63,293 nt of DNA, taken from positions 1-63,293 of IMG/VR virus record IMGVR_UViG_3300032006_002122. The stretch is one strand, 5' to 3'. Positions 32,304-40,734 of the stretch are shown here, piece by piece. The translations under genes and the position numbers were made by a program. The first letter of the stretch is position 1. Every line of letters begins with the position of its first letter. Origin of the DNA: a virus. The notes beneath the pieces are model-generated. The model ran no database searches and was not told where the DNA came from. It worked only from the letters and a program-made list of their open reading frames with translations.

Positions 32304-32806
32304 CGTCGAACTGCCGGGCCTCTCCTTCTGTTTAAGTAGTGCTGGTTTACCCTATTAAGATTATGGATATATGTAGGAATATCTGACGAGATATTTGATT
32401 TAACTTTTCCACGTGTTTTATCATAAATTTTTATAGTTCCGTCTTCGAATATATAAATACAATCTGCGTTATGAATAGATATCTGTTTTATATTCTTGTA
32501 TTTTTTTTGCAAGGAGTAATATCCCTGTAATGAATTTTGAAATCCAAAACTGTCAATATTTTGTTGAAGATACACTGGTTTCGCCTGAATGGTCCATCCC
32601 CAAGGGGTCCACACCCAAACCATGTGTTGGGGTTGATAGAAATGATTGAAATAAAGTTGTGAATTAGAAAGCCTGTTATGCTCTATAACATTAGAAATTT
32701 CTTCCACGAATATTTCCACGTCAGCAGATTGGCAGGTGTCACTGCTAATAAATGGAATGATCGCAGCAGACATGGCGCCAATTTTTAAAAATTCTCTTCG
32801 TCTCAT
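32300..32806 (-). CDS. Tat-signal exported protein, 168 aa
   Basis: The N terminus MRRREFLKIGAMSAAIIPF is a textbook twin-arginine signal (RR-x-FLK, followed by a hydrophobic stretch and a serine-rich cleavage region near residue 22-28). The mature part has aromatic-rich segments (MVWVWTPWGWTIQ, residues 62-74) and no recognised domain. It is coupled by 4 bases to a propeller-like protein. Tat export implies a folded or cofactor-bound protein placed in the periplasm. This is rare for phages. Confidence 0.75.
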   Translation of the reverse strand: MRRREFLKIGAMSAAIIPFISSDTCQSADVEIFVEEISNVIEHNRLSNSQLYFNHFYQPQHMVWVWTPWGWTIQAKPVYLQQNIDSFGFQNSLQGYYSLQKKYKNIKQISIHNADCIYIFEDGTIKIYDKTRGKVKSNISSDIPTYIHNLNRVNQHYLNRRRGPAVRR

Positions 32807-33711
32807 TTCAGAACCTCCAAACCATGAATACAGTGTCTAATATCTTCTTCTAGTTGTATTTCTTTTAGCAGCTTTTGTGTTCTTATATCAAGCATTAAAA
32901 TTCTAGCTGGAGAAGATCCGACAAAAACTATATCCCCGCTTCTTGCCAGACCCCTGTTCCAATTGTTTTCGGCAATTGTATCTACATGATACTTAACATT
33001 TCTTGATCTTGGTATGACTATAAAATCACAACCAACATCTTTGTTTATTCCTAGGTATTTAAACGATGTTAGGTTTACGAGTGAAAAGTCTTCGTACTCA
33101 TAAAAATTATGCTGAAAACTTTTCGAACCATTTAGTGTGGGCATTGCAGACACAACGTTCATGGTTTCAAGATCATAGAGGTGTGTAATTAATCCAGAAA
33201 ATACAACTCTTCCATTTTCAGAGGATATGGAATTGATATGAAAATTATCATCATTAGTCAAATCGGATTTAGATACTGAATCTTTACTTTCCAAAACCTT
33301 GTAATCATGAAGACTCCTGCCGTTTATTTTGTAAATGTTGCATATATTAAAATTTAAATCAACCTGAACAATGGCATCGTAAGCGGTTGAGGTTACCCAT
33401 ATATAACCATCAAGATAGCAAATTTCATGAATAGACTTAAAAACTAGTGAATCTTTAACTCTATTGATTATCTCGTAATTTTTTCTGTCTAGCTGAAATA
33501 GCCCGGCAGAATCGGCTACTATTATTCTGTCTTTTAAAACACATATACCCCTGAGACCTCTTTCACCCCCTCTTTCATTGTCGTTGATGAAACTGTCTGA
33601 GTATGGAATATATTTTTCCACCTTTTCGGAATCAACATCGATAATGTATAGACCGCCGTGTATGTCTCCCTGCTTGGCGGCTCTAACTACTGTGGAGCAT
33701 ATGATCTTCAT
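32803..33711 (-). CDS. Beta-propeller-like protein, 302 aa
   Basis: Repeated strand blocks such as GGLYIIDVDSEKVEKYI, GLFQLDRKNYEII, AIVQVDLNFNICNIYKI and ILMLDIRTQKLLKEI have the spacing of propeller blades (NHL/YVTN-like). There is no signal peptide. It may bind a glycan, a peptide or a partner protein. It overlaps the Tat-protein gene by 4 bases and the glycosyltransferase-like gene by 29. An enzyme function cannot be shown. Confidence 0.6.
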   Translation of the reverse strand: MKIICSTVVRAAKQGDIHGGLYIIDVDSEKVEKYIPYSDSFINDNERGGERGLRGICVLKDRIIVADSAGLFQLDRKNYEIINRVKDSLVFKSIHEICYLDGYIWVTSTAYDAIVQVDLNFNICNIYKINGRSLHDYKVLESKDSVSKSDLTNDDNFHINSISSENGRVVFSGLITHLYDLETMNVVSAMPTLNGSKSFQHNFYEYEDFSLVNLTSFKYLGINKDVGCDFIVIPRSRNVKYHVDTIAENNWNRGLARSGDIVFVGSSPARILMLDIRTQKLLKEIQLEEDIRHCIHGLEVLK

Positions 33712-34561
33712 GTTTAAATTGCACTTCTAGGCTCTGGTAAGGTCTGGAAATATTATTTAATTTTATTTTTTCACGGTTTATTTTCATATTGTTTAAATAT
33801 CTCAAGTTTAAAGATGCGTCTGATGCACCGAGATCATCGGATTTGTGTAAAATAATTCTGTTTATAGAATTGGTAATTAAGGCGCTGTATTCAAAGCACG
33901 CCATTTTGGTTGGTATTGAGTTTCTATATCTATTTTTATATAGTGGTTTTTGCATAGCAATATCCAGACTTTCCGAATCTTCAAAATCAACCTTGGAAAC
34001 AATATTTTTTATTACATCTCTTTTGTATATATGACCATTCACAGAAAGGGGTAGGGCGAAATTGGTGTATGGCTCGACCTGAATAGCATCCCATACAAGA
34101 AATTTATCCCATATAAAATCTCCGTGCTCTGGTGTAGGTGAAAAATAATTACTGGAATCATATATATCTTGTAAGATAGTATTGTTCCCAAGCCTTAACG
34201 ATAAGGTCAGAGGGTTGTATTCTTCAAAAAGATTCTTTATGTCTTTATAAGCAGCAAGTCTTTGGAATAGTATATCTTCATCTGAAAACAGCGCTACATA
34301 CTCTCTGGAGTTTTCAATGCACAGCAAAAGGGATTCTTTTAAATTTTCACTCTCTATATATTTTGGAGAATACAGGAAATTTTTTGAACACTTGTTATTA
34401 AAATTTTGTATAAGTTTTAAATACCCTTCTCTAAATTCAAGATTAGAGTAGTCGTAAATTACAGTGTTTTCAAAAAGATTTCCTGCGCAATGCTGTATAC
34501 TTTCAAGCAATAGATGTGTTTGGCAGGCTTTGTCTTTTGATATGACTATTGAAGATATCAT
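33683..34561 (-). CDS. Glycosyltransferase-like protein, paralog B
   Basis: This 292-residue protein shares an N-terminal pattern with the proteins at 1-988 and 44082-44921: SSIVISKDKACQTHLLLESI, then an acidic motif VALFSDEDILF (about 88-98), SLRLGNNTIL and PLSVNGHIYKRD. The GT-A-like layout with a DxD-type site suggests a sugar transferase. Its ATG overlaps the stop of the upstream fucose synthase gene by one base (TAATG), so it may use GDP-fucose. That link is inference only. Confidence 0.65.
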   Translation of the reverse strand: MISSIVISKDKACQTHLLLESIQHCAGNLFENTVIYDYSNLEFREGYLKLIQNFNNKCSKNFLYSPKYIESENLKESLLLCIENSREYVALFSDEDILFQRLAAYKDIKNLFEEYNPLTLSLRLGNNTILQDIYDSSNYFSPTPEHGDFIWDKFLVWDAIQVEPYTNFALPLSVNGHIYKRDVIKNIVSKVDFEDSESLDIAMQKPLYKNRYRNSIPTKMACFEYSALITNSINRIILHKSDDLGASDASLNLRYLNNMKINREKIKLNNISRPYQSLEVQFKHEDHMLHSS

Positions 34562-35532
34562 TACACTTCAGCAAATCCGACAACGCTGGGTCTGTAAACC
34601 TCTTTATACCATTTTACGGTACGTTCAAGACCCGTGGACAGGTCGGTCTTGGCTGAAAAACCTAGCTTGTCTTTTGCCTTGTCCACATTTAAACATCTTC
34701 TTGGCTGTCCATCTGGCTTGCTAGTATCCCATATAATTTTTCCATCATACCCCATTTTGTCGGCTATTATTTCTACAAGATCTTTAATTCTTGTTTCTTT
34801 GCCAGTGCCTATATTGATGGGGTCTGGCTCGTCGTAAACTTCCATCGCTCTAACAATTGCCTCGGCGCAGTCTTCCACAAATAGAAACTCTCTGGTGGCA
34901 TTTCCTGTTCCCCAGACAACAATTTCTTTGCTATTTATTTCAATAGCTTTCTGCATGTTTGTTATCAACGCTGGAATAACATGACTAGTTTTGGTATTAA
35001 AATTATCTTCAGGACCATACATATTTACAGGCATTAGTGTTATGCCATTAAAATTAAATTGCATCCTGTAAGATCTAATCATTTCCATAAGGGCTTTTTT
35101 AGCTATTCCGTATGGAGCGTTTGTTTCCTCTGGGTAACCATTCCACAGATCATCTTCTGAAAATGGAACTGGGCAATGTTTAGGATAAGAGCAAACGGTC
35201 CCTGCGAGAATCACCTTGTCGGCAGTTGTCATTCTGGCCTCTTCTATAACCTTCATTCCCATATTGAGATTCTCATAGAAGAACGATGCTGGGGAAAGCT
35301 GATTGGCCCCAATACCACCAACCCTAGCGGCCAAGTGAATAACAATTTTTGGGCTATGCTGTTGAAAAATATATCCAACGTGTGAGGAGTCTGTTAAATC
35401 AAGACCGTCTCTAGTTCCGCTCAAAGGAACAACGTTTCTGTACCCTTTAGAAAAAAGTTCCCTGACAACAAACTTTCCCAGAAACCCATTTCCGCCAGTG
35501 ACAAGTATGCAATCTTCACTGTGAATAATCAT
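34561..35532 (-). CDS. fcl: GDP-L-fucose synthase
   Basis: This 323-residue extended SDR matches GDP-4-keto-6-deoxymannose epimerase/reductase closely. It has the GGNGFLGK Rossmann loop (13-20), AARVGGIGAN, SYPKHCPVPFSEDDLWNG, YGIAKK (catalytic Y and K), NMYGPEDNF, WGTGNATREFLFVED and a KPDGQPRR segment. It makes GDP-L-fucose for fucosylated glycans. No GDP-mannose dehydratase is seen in the window, so the substrate may come from the host or from outside this window. Confidence 0.92.
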   Translation of the reverse strand: MIIHSEDCILVTGGNGFLGKFVVRELFSKGYRNVVPLSGTRDGLDLTDSSHVGYIFQQHSPKIVIHLAARVGGIGANQLSPASFFYENLNMGMKVIEEARMTTADKVILAGTVCSYPKHCPVPFSEDDLWNGYPEETNAPYGIAKKALMEMIRSYRMQFNFNGITLMPVNMYGPEDNFNTKTSHVIPALITNMQKAIEINSKEIVVWGTGNATREFLFVEDCAEAIVRAMEVYDEPDPINIGTGKETRIKDLVEIIADKMGYDGKIIWDTSKPDGQPRRCLNVDKAKDKLGFSAKTDLSTGLERTVKWYKEVYRPSVVGFAEV

Positions 35533-35833
35533 GAACTTCTCCTAGGTCCAAAAACTCATTCATTTCTTGAGCTTCCAGAAAATACGTCCGTTTTACTTCG
35601 TTTCTTCTTTGGTCCATAATAATTATGCACGGGAGATGAACAACATCAAAGATATCTTTGGCCTCTGAGTATGTCTCTGTCCCCTTGTATAAGAACAGCG
35701 GCTTTCCTCCATAATATTTTCCCATAGATCTAACAACTCTGTCATCAATCAACACCTTGGTTTTTAACTTATAGCAATATGGGCACTCTTGTGACATAAA
35801 GATTATTATTTGCAAATCAGCAGGATTTGGCAT
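35516..35833 (-). CDS. Thioredoxin/glutaredoxin-fold protein (CPYC)
   Basis: This 105-residue protein has FMSQECPYCYKLKTK (about 12-26) with a CPYC redox motif and a later HLPCIIIMD segment with the expected cis-proline region. A glutaredoxin or thioredoxin that reduces ribonucleotide reductase or another disulfide is likely. There is no signal peptide, so it is cytoplasmic. It overlaps the fucose synthase start by 17 bases. Confidence 0.8.
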   Translation of the reverse strand: MPNPADLQIIIFMSQECPYCYKLKTKVLIDDRVVRSMGKYYGGKPLFLYKGTETYSEAKDIFDVVHLPCIIIMDQRRNEVKRTYFLEAQEMNEFLDLGEVHDYSQ

Positions 35834-35838
35834 TTTGT

Positions 35839-36165
35839 TTATTCCGCTACGGTATACTTATATTTTATACCGGGTTTTGAGTTAATACAATCGGGGCACA
35901 TCGGAACCTTTTTACCATGCATTTTTAGATGATGCTGGGTTCTGAGAACCTGTTTTACAATCACAGTGTCTCTGTATAAAGATTGCTTATGTGCATTTTC
36001 TAAAGCGGCAGCTATTGCTACTGCCTCATACCCAACAGTGGAAGGTGTCTTTATTTCTGCGGATTTAGTATTAGCTTTTTGATTATCGAAATAATATAAA
36101 CTGATTCCAATATTCGCAGCAGTGCAGACTATAAATAAGATTATAAGATTAATTGTTGTTCTCAT
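35839..36165 (-). CDS. Membrane-anchored protein with CPDC motif, 108 aa
   Basis: Residues 5-25 are one hydrophobic helix, then a polar domain ends with MCPDCINSKPG (about 87-97), a CxxC pair. The protein is probably inserted in the inner membrane with the CxxC in the periplasm or cytoplasm. It is encoded between the CPYC protein and a secreted protease. Redox or zinc function is possible; neither can be shown. Confidence 0.6.
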   Translation of the reverse strand: MRTTINLIILFIVCTAANIGISLYYFDNQKANTKSAEIKTPSTVGYEAVAIAAALENAHKQSLYRDTVIVKQVLRTQHHLKMHGKKVPMCPDCINSKPGIKYKYTVAE

Positions 36166-37124
36166 GGTCTTCTTTTCTCGAAACTAGCCTGAGAGGGCTG
36201 CTTAGTGACAGGTAGAATCGGAAATTTTATACCATCTTTTGTTGGTAGACTCTTGCCGGTAGAGCTTTTAGGTGTTGAAGATCTTCCTTCTGGGCTAATA
36301 TTTCTTATGTCATTTATGGAAGGGGTCTTGACATCAGTGTCTATAGCCCACAGTATACCTTCTTTTTTAGCATACTTTCTCATTCGTCTTACTGGGACGA
36401 TCAGATTGAAAGTTTCACCAGCACCTCTGACAAGCATGCCCATATATTGTCCAGATTTTTCGCCAGATCTTTCACTAAGAAAAACTCCACCGCCACTAGA
36501 CCCCGGAAATGCTGTAACTGTCGTTTGATCAAAAACAACGCCGTCGCTATTTCCTAAGTCTAGAACTCTACCAACTTGAGAACAAATTCCTCGCGTCATC
36601 GAGTTACTGCCTACTTGGCCTAGTAAAGAACCTACGTGATATAACTCAGTACCAATAGCGACTGGCTTACCAGATCCCTTGTAGAAAGTTGTAGTCTTAT
36701 CAATAAAACCCTTCTTTCTAACCATCAAGAGAGCCAAGTCTTCTCCGTTTTCAGCATCGGAGTACTTAATTACCTTGGCTTCCATCTTGATTTCACCAAC
36801 TCGACGGCCATCTTCTACCAACTCTTTTACTATTTGAGCATCTCTAAATTCAATAACTCTCTTGGTCTGGCCATCCTTTACGACCCTTCTTTCAGATCGC
36901 AGTCCATCTACAACATGTGCTGCGGTCCAAACAAAATTTACCTTTTGCTTAACATTTGGAGCGACCTCTATTTCTCTGGTAACAATAACACCAGACCCCT
37001 CGCCCCCGGCAGCTTTAACTGTTACTGAAACGTCTTGAAGATGCTGGTATAGTTTATCATCAGCATTAGATGTGCTAGCCAGAACAAATAAAGCTACAAA
37101 TACACCTGTAAAAATTGTTTTCAT
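36162..37124 (-). CDS. Secreted trypsin-like serine protease
   Basis: This 320-residue protein has a Sec signal peptide (MKTIFTGVFVALFVLASTSNA), so ATG 37124 is chosen over an upstream start at 37184. The chymotrypsin-fold triad is visible: H70 in WTAAHVV, D129 in EDLALL and S210 in FPGSSGGGV. A proline/serine-rich tail follows from about 270. It would cleave periplasmic or extracellular proteins. It overlaps the CPDC-protein gene by 4 bases and follows a terminator hairpin. No PDZ domain is evident. Confidence 0.88.
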   Translation of the reverse strand: MKTIFTGVFVALFVLASTSNADDKLYQHLQDVSVTVKAAGGEGSGVIVTREIEVAPNVKQKVNFVWTAAHVVDGLRSERRVVKDGQTKRVIEFRDAQIVKELVEDGRRVGEIKMEAKVIKYSDAENGEDLALLMVRKKGFIDKTTTFYKGSGKPVAIGTELYHVGSLLGQVGSNSMTRGICSQVGRVLDLGNSDGVVFDQTTVTAFPGSSGGGVFLSERSGEKSGQYMGMLVRGAGETFNLIVPVRRMRKYAKKEGILWAIDTDVKTPSINDIRNISPEGRSSTPKSSTGKSLPTKDGIKFPILPVTKQPSQASFEKRRP

Positions 37125-37146
37125 GTCCGTCCTTCCTTGAAAATAT

Positions 37147-37204
37147 AAAAAGATCCCGGCCCAGATATAAAGAATTATAATCAATATAAAACAGGACCGG
37201 GATC
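37147..37204 (-). terminator. Terminator hairpin with long A+T-rich loop
   Basis: On the minus strand an 11-bp stem (37204-37194 pairing with 37162-37152, one G-T wobble that only pairs in the minus-strand RNA) is followed by TTTTT. The 31-base loop is A+T-rich and contains a TATAAT-like hexamer. It ends the unit of the 37224-38012 gene. The long loop could also hold a start site for the protease downstream. Confidence 0.8.
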
Positions 37205-37223
37205 AAAAACCATAAGTCTTAAG

Positions 37224-38012
37224 CTAGTTTACCGTATCTCCACCCTGCATGCGTCTTTCCAACTCTCGCTGCGGGCTATTCTTATCGTTCTCGGCAACGC
37301 CGGGAGCAACGGGAACATTTGGTGTGGCAATAGATCTCAGTTCATCTTCAGTAAATTCACTTCCTAGTGCAGGATGTTTAATCCACTCAATAGTCGGAAT
37401 GTGGCTAACATCGTAGGTATCGAAGTGGGTTTTGGCTAGATAAAACGGACTGTCGTTATCAAACACTGCGTGAGCTTCTAATACAGGAATTCTAAATAGC
37501 TCCACGCACATTAGACGATATGCTTCTCGGAAGAGCTTCTTCATTTCTTTTCCTGTAGAATCACTCCAGTCGTTAGCCCAAGTGTTCTCAGAAAGCTGAG
37601 CAATATCGCTTAGTCCCTGAAGACCAAGTTCGATCCATCGACGACAGTAGTCGTTTTTGACATCGAAATAACGAATCGGATAAATCTTGAATGCTCGTCG
37701 CTCGTGAGTAATGTGGTGAGCCTCAAGTCTTTCCATGTTATCTGGCTTCGTATTTGTGTCGATAAGATTGCACAAACGAACAAACATGTTGTGGTGCTGT
37801 TTGACTGCGGCTAGTGTGGGAGGACCGGGAACAAAACAGTCAGTACGAACACTGAAAGCTTGTAGGTGTTCTCCAATTTTGTCAAAGAGCCGAGCCATGG
37901 CCATGTTGTGGGTTTCCTTGTTGTCGCCAACATTGGGAATAGCCCACTTTACCCCTTCAAACATGTATGGTAAAATAGCGTCGTGAACCGGAATTACTAA
38001 ATTTTCAGACAT
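37224..38012 (-). CDS. Unknown protein, 262 aa, possibly highly expressed
   Basis: This protein is not recognised. It is soluble, aromatic-rich, and has no signal peptide or catalytic motif. Its codon use looks more restricted than in the glycan genes, with many C-ending codons, as in the probable virion protein at 41128-41724. Together with a terminator immediately after it, this suggests strong expression. It sits between two secreted proteases. It could be a virion or abundant late protein. Confidence 0.6.
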   Translation of the reverse strand: MSENLVIPVHDAILPYMFEGVKWAIPNVGDNKETHNMAMARLFDKIGEHLQAFSVRTDCFVPGPPTLAAVKQHHNMFVRLCNLIDTNTKPDNMERLEAHHITHERRAFKIYPIRYFDVKNDYCRRWIELGLQGLSDIAQLSENTWANDWSDSTGKEMKKLFREAYRLMCVELFRIPVLEAHAVFDNDSPFYLAKTHFDTYDVSHIPTIEWIKHPALGSEFTEDELRSIATPNVPVAPGVAENDKNSPQRELERRMQGGDTVN

Positions 38013-38025
38013 TTTATATCTCCAC

Positions 38026-40074
38026 TTATTCTATGTTATATCTTTCTTTCAAACGGTGTCTTAATAGCGTGTCAATTTGAGCCATCGTCATGGTTTGGTC
38101 ATTTCGATACTCGTTAACCAATTCTCCAAACACTGTCATTATTTGTTCAGAGGTTACTGTTTTACGTGTTCCAAAAGGAACGTGTAAAAATTGGGGTGGC
38201 AATCCATGTGCCGCAACTGGTTGTTGATAGTGTGGCTCAGCAACAGGCATTCCGTAGGGTACAAATCCGGGGTTTAGTCCACTACTGTGGTCTTCCCCAG
38301 TCATGCAATCGATTTCGTTAGTAGTCTTTCCTTCCGGTAGTTGATCGAGTGGTACAATGTAATCATTAGCATGTTTGTGCTTATGAATATGTTCATGTTC
38401 GTGAACATGCTTCTGAACATTTGATCTCTCAGTACTCGAATCTTCTTTAATATGATCCTCCGCATTATTATCATACCCCTCATCCTGATTTTCATCAACG
38501 TTTTTTCCGTTTTTTCTGCGTCTTCTTCCAATTCTTCCTAAGATAAGGGGTACTCCATATTTTAGAGCCAATGCTCCCAAGCTGGCACCTCCCAGAGCAA
38601 AGCCCACATTTTCAACAGCGTTTCCGTTTCCGCCAGTAGGTTCATCAAGGTAGTGGGCGCTATTATCTTTAAGCTGATTTATAATCTGGTCTTTATCTTT
38701 GACAAAAACCAGAAGTTGTTCTATCCTTGAATTTAAGGATTGTTTTTGCCCCTCAACAGCCCCAAGAAGATCTTTTAGTCCACTAATTTCATTATTAGCT
38801 GAAGATAGATTTCCACTAACTCCAGAGAGTTCAGCTTTTAAAGTTTCAGACAGGGATTCTAGATTGGTTAGTTTTTCTTGAAGTTGTGAGATCTTATCAA
38901 GATATTCCTGTCTCTCTTTTTCAAAGTCTACGGGAGGGTCTACTGGTGGATTTGGTCCGGGGTCTGGCCTTCCGGGCCAAGGGTTGAAACCACCCCCGCC
39001 ATCTGGTGGATTTGGCCCGCCGGGATTTGGCCCGCCGGGATTTGGTGGTTGCGGTTGCGGTGGGCGAGGATTATTCCAAGGACACCAAGGGAATATGCCG
39101 TTGTCTTCATACAGTTCGCCAACCTTTATACCTCCGTAATATTGAGCAGTGTCTGCAACACCGCCGTCTGGAAACTTGAGTTTTGGACAAAACATAAAAT
39201 GTCCATCATCAGTTCTTCTAAGCCGACCGTTGTGGGGGATTACTACGTGGTCTTTAATCTTAGTCTTGCAGTGCGGACAAATGGCGTTAAGTCTTTCCTC
39301 GGCTGATTTAGTATTTTTTTTAATCTTTTCATTTTCATAAACTAGATTGTAAGAAGTTTCAATTGGATACCCTCTTCCGTTCCCATCCATTATTTCGTAA
39401 ATTTGTTTTAAGGATAAACCAGCACCATAATCATCTGGTCCGTCATCTGACCAAGCACCATCACCTACTCGCCAAGCAAGAAGAATTCCAATTCTGCTGT
39501 GAAGCTCCCCTTTGTCGTCTTTTACAAGAATTAAAACACCGCTTCCAGACTGACCACCAATTGGTGCAGCATTAAAGCTGATAACCGCTCCGGTATTGCT
39601 TCTAACTCTACTTTTCCAATAACAAGCCCATTGTGCAGAAGGACATCCCCCTCCCATAATCAAATCATTGGGTTTTATAACTGTTCCTTTTGGGGCAAGG
39701 GGTATAACCCTAGGTGGATACCTACCAAAGTATTTTTTCTTTACGGAGAGGACAGCAAGATCAAGGGCGGTCCCTTCTTCATAAGTTGAATATTCCGTTT
39801 TAAAGGGAATCATTGCTGACTTGTAGCCCTCTTGGAAAAACTCTAGATGGCCTCTAGAAGATTTTCCGACAACGTGTCCGTTGGTTAGTACGTAATATTT
39901 TTCCTCATCTTCGGCAAAAACTGTTCCGCTACCGCGAGCGCTGTTTGTACTAACTCTGCATACAGCGTCTAAAGCCTCGTCCATTGTCAATGGCTTGGCC
40001 CAAGACGTATTGGAAAATAAAAGAGATCCCAAAAAGATTATTGCGAATATTGCTAGCTTTTTCATGTTGCGCAT
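38026..40074 (-). CDS. Large secreted multidomain trypsin-like protease, 682 aa
   Basis: Residues 1-26 are a Sec signal peptide ending SWA. A trypsin-like domain follows, with H67 (TNGHVVG), D105 (ALDLAVL) and S176 (GGQSGSG). Cysteines C266, C269 (CPHC), C296 and C331 may bind zinc. Residues 335-382 are a Pro/Gly linker with NPGGP repeats. Residues 384-472 are a coiled coil, and 487-515 a hydrophobic segment followed by RRRRK. Residues 555-568 are a His-rich stretch (HVHEHEHIHKHKH). A membrane-anchored envelope protease is inferred. No known phage protein of this layout comes to mind. Confidence 0.85.
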   Translation of the reverse strand: MRNMKKLAIFAIIFLGSLLFSNTSWAKPLTMDEALDAVCRVSTNSARGSGTVFAEDEEKYYVLTNGHVVGKSSRGHLEFFQEGYKSAMIPFKTEYSTYEEGTALDLAVLSVKKKYFGRYPPRVIPLAPKGTVIKPNDLIMGGGCPSAQWACYWKSRVRSNTGAVISFNAAPIGGQSGSGVLILVKDDKGELHSRIGILLAWRVGDGAWSDDGPDDYGAGLSLKQIYEIMDGNGRGYPIETSYNLVYENEKIKKNTKSAEERLNAICPHCKTKIKDHVVIPHNGRLRRTDDGHFMFCPKLKFPDGGVADTAQYYGGIKVGELYEDNGIFPWCPWNNPRPPQPQPPNPGGPNPGGPNPPDGGGGFNPWPGRPDPGPNPPVDPPVDFEKERQEYLDKISQLQEKLTNLESLSETLKAELSGVSGNLSSANNEISGLKDLLGAVEGQKQSLNSRIEQLLVFVKDKDQIINQLKDNSAHYLDEPTGGNGNAVENVGFALGGASLGALALKYGVPLILGRIGRRRRKNGKNVDENQDEGYDNNAEDHIKEDSSTERSNVQKHVHEHEHIHKHKHANDYIVPLDQLPEGKTTNEIDCMTGEDHSSGLNPGFVPYGMPVAEPHYQQPVAAHGLPPQFLHVPFGTRKTVTSEQIMTVFGELVNEYRNDQTMTMAQIDTLLRHRLKERYNIE
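39008..39045. repeat. 15-base tandem repeat coding NPGGP
   Basis: The unit GGATTTGGCCCGCCG is repeated about 2.5 times in plus-strand reading. It lies inside the protease gene at 38026-40074 and encodes the minus-strand NPGGP linker. It is much richer in G+C than its surroundings. Confidence 0.85.
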
Positions 40075-40080
40075 CTTGTA

Positions 40081-40734
40081 TCACCAATCTTTCTCTATTG
40101 TAAACTGATATTTAAACAATGGAGATCTTGCCAAATCCGCAGGAGTTGTTGCGCTATCCGCTAAGTAGGGCACGGGATCTATATAGTTTTTTCTGTATGC
40201 GAATGTTACAGCAGTGCTGCAAACAAAAACATCATTTGGGTCTTCGTCTTTTATATTTTGTTTTGCGAGCCTGCAAAACGGTAGATAGTGTTTGCCCAGT
40301 TTCCAAAAATTTTTCCATCCATATGGCAAACCTGTAATCTCTAGCATTGTGTCTGTAATTTCACTCTTTATGTCAGAATCTAATTTATATTCTAAAGGCT
40401 CATTAGATAATATGGGTTTTACAGACCTGTTTTCTATATTCTTCGGCCAAGCCTCAAACTTGTTTTGGACAACATGGCTAGCCGCTCTAAAGATATCTAT
40501 GTTATCTGGATGCGATTCAACCTGACTTTTCAGGGATACAGATCTTCCTCCTTTAAACTCCCTGAATTCAACGCATTCAAGATTGTCTCCATCCCAATGA
40601 GCCATTCCAACATGGCTATGAACTCCGCTTCCGTACCTTTTTATTAGCCAAGAGATTAAACCCTCTCCTCTAAATAAAAGGACATCCGCCTCTTCTATTT
40701 GTTCAAGGGCTTGTGAATATGGAACCAGAGTCAT
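40081..40734 (-). CDS. Permuted papain-fold (YiiX/NlpC-P60-like) amidase
   Basis: This 217-residue protein matches the permuted NlpC/P60-like group (YiiX, DUF830). ADVLLFRGEGLISWLIKRYG (16-35) is the family start, HSHVGMAHWDG (39-49) has the histidine, and DVFVCSTAVTFAY (168-180) has the nucleophile C172. Members hydrolyse amide or thioester bonds, with peptidoglycan or lipid-linked substrates suggested. The gene starts next to a holin- or spanin-like gene and ends 6 bases before the large protease. There is no signal peptide. Confidence 0.78.
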   Translation of the reverse strand: MTLVPYSQALEQIEEADVLLFRGEGLISWLIKRYGSGVHSHVGMAHWDGDNLECVEFREFKGGRSVSLKSQVESHPDNIDIFRAASHVVQNKFEAWPKNIENRSVKPILSNEPLEYKLDSDIKSEITDTMLEITGLPYGWKNFWKLGKHYLPFCRLAKQNIKDEDPNDVFVCSTAVTFAYRKNYIDPVPYLADSATTPADLARSPLFKYQFTIEKDW

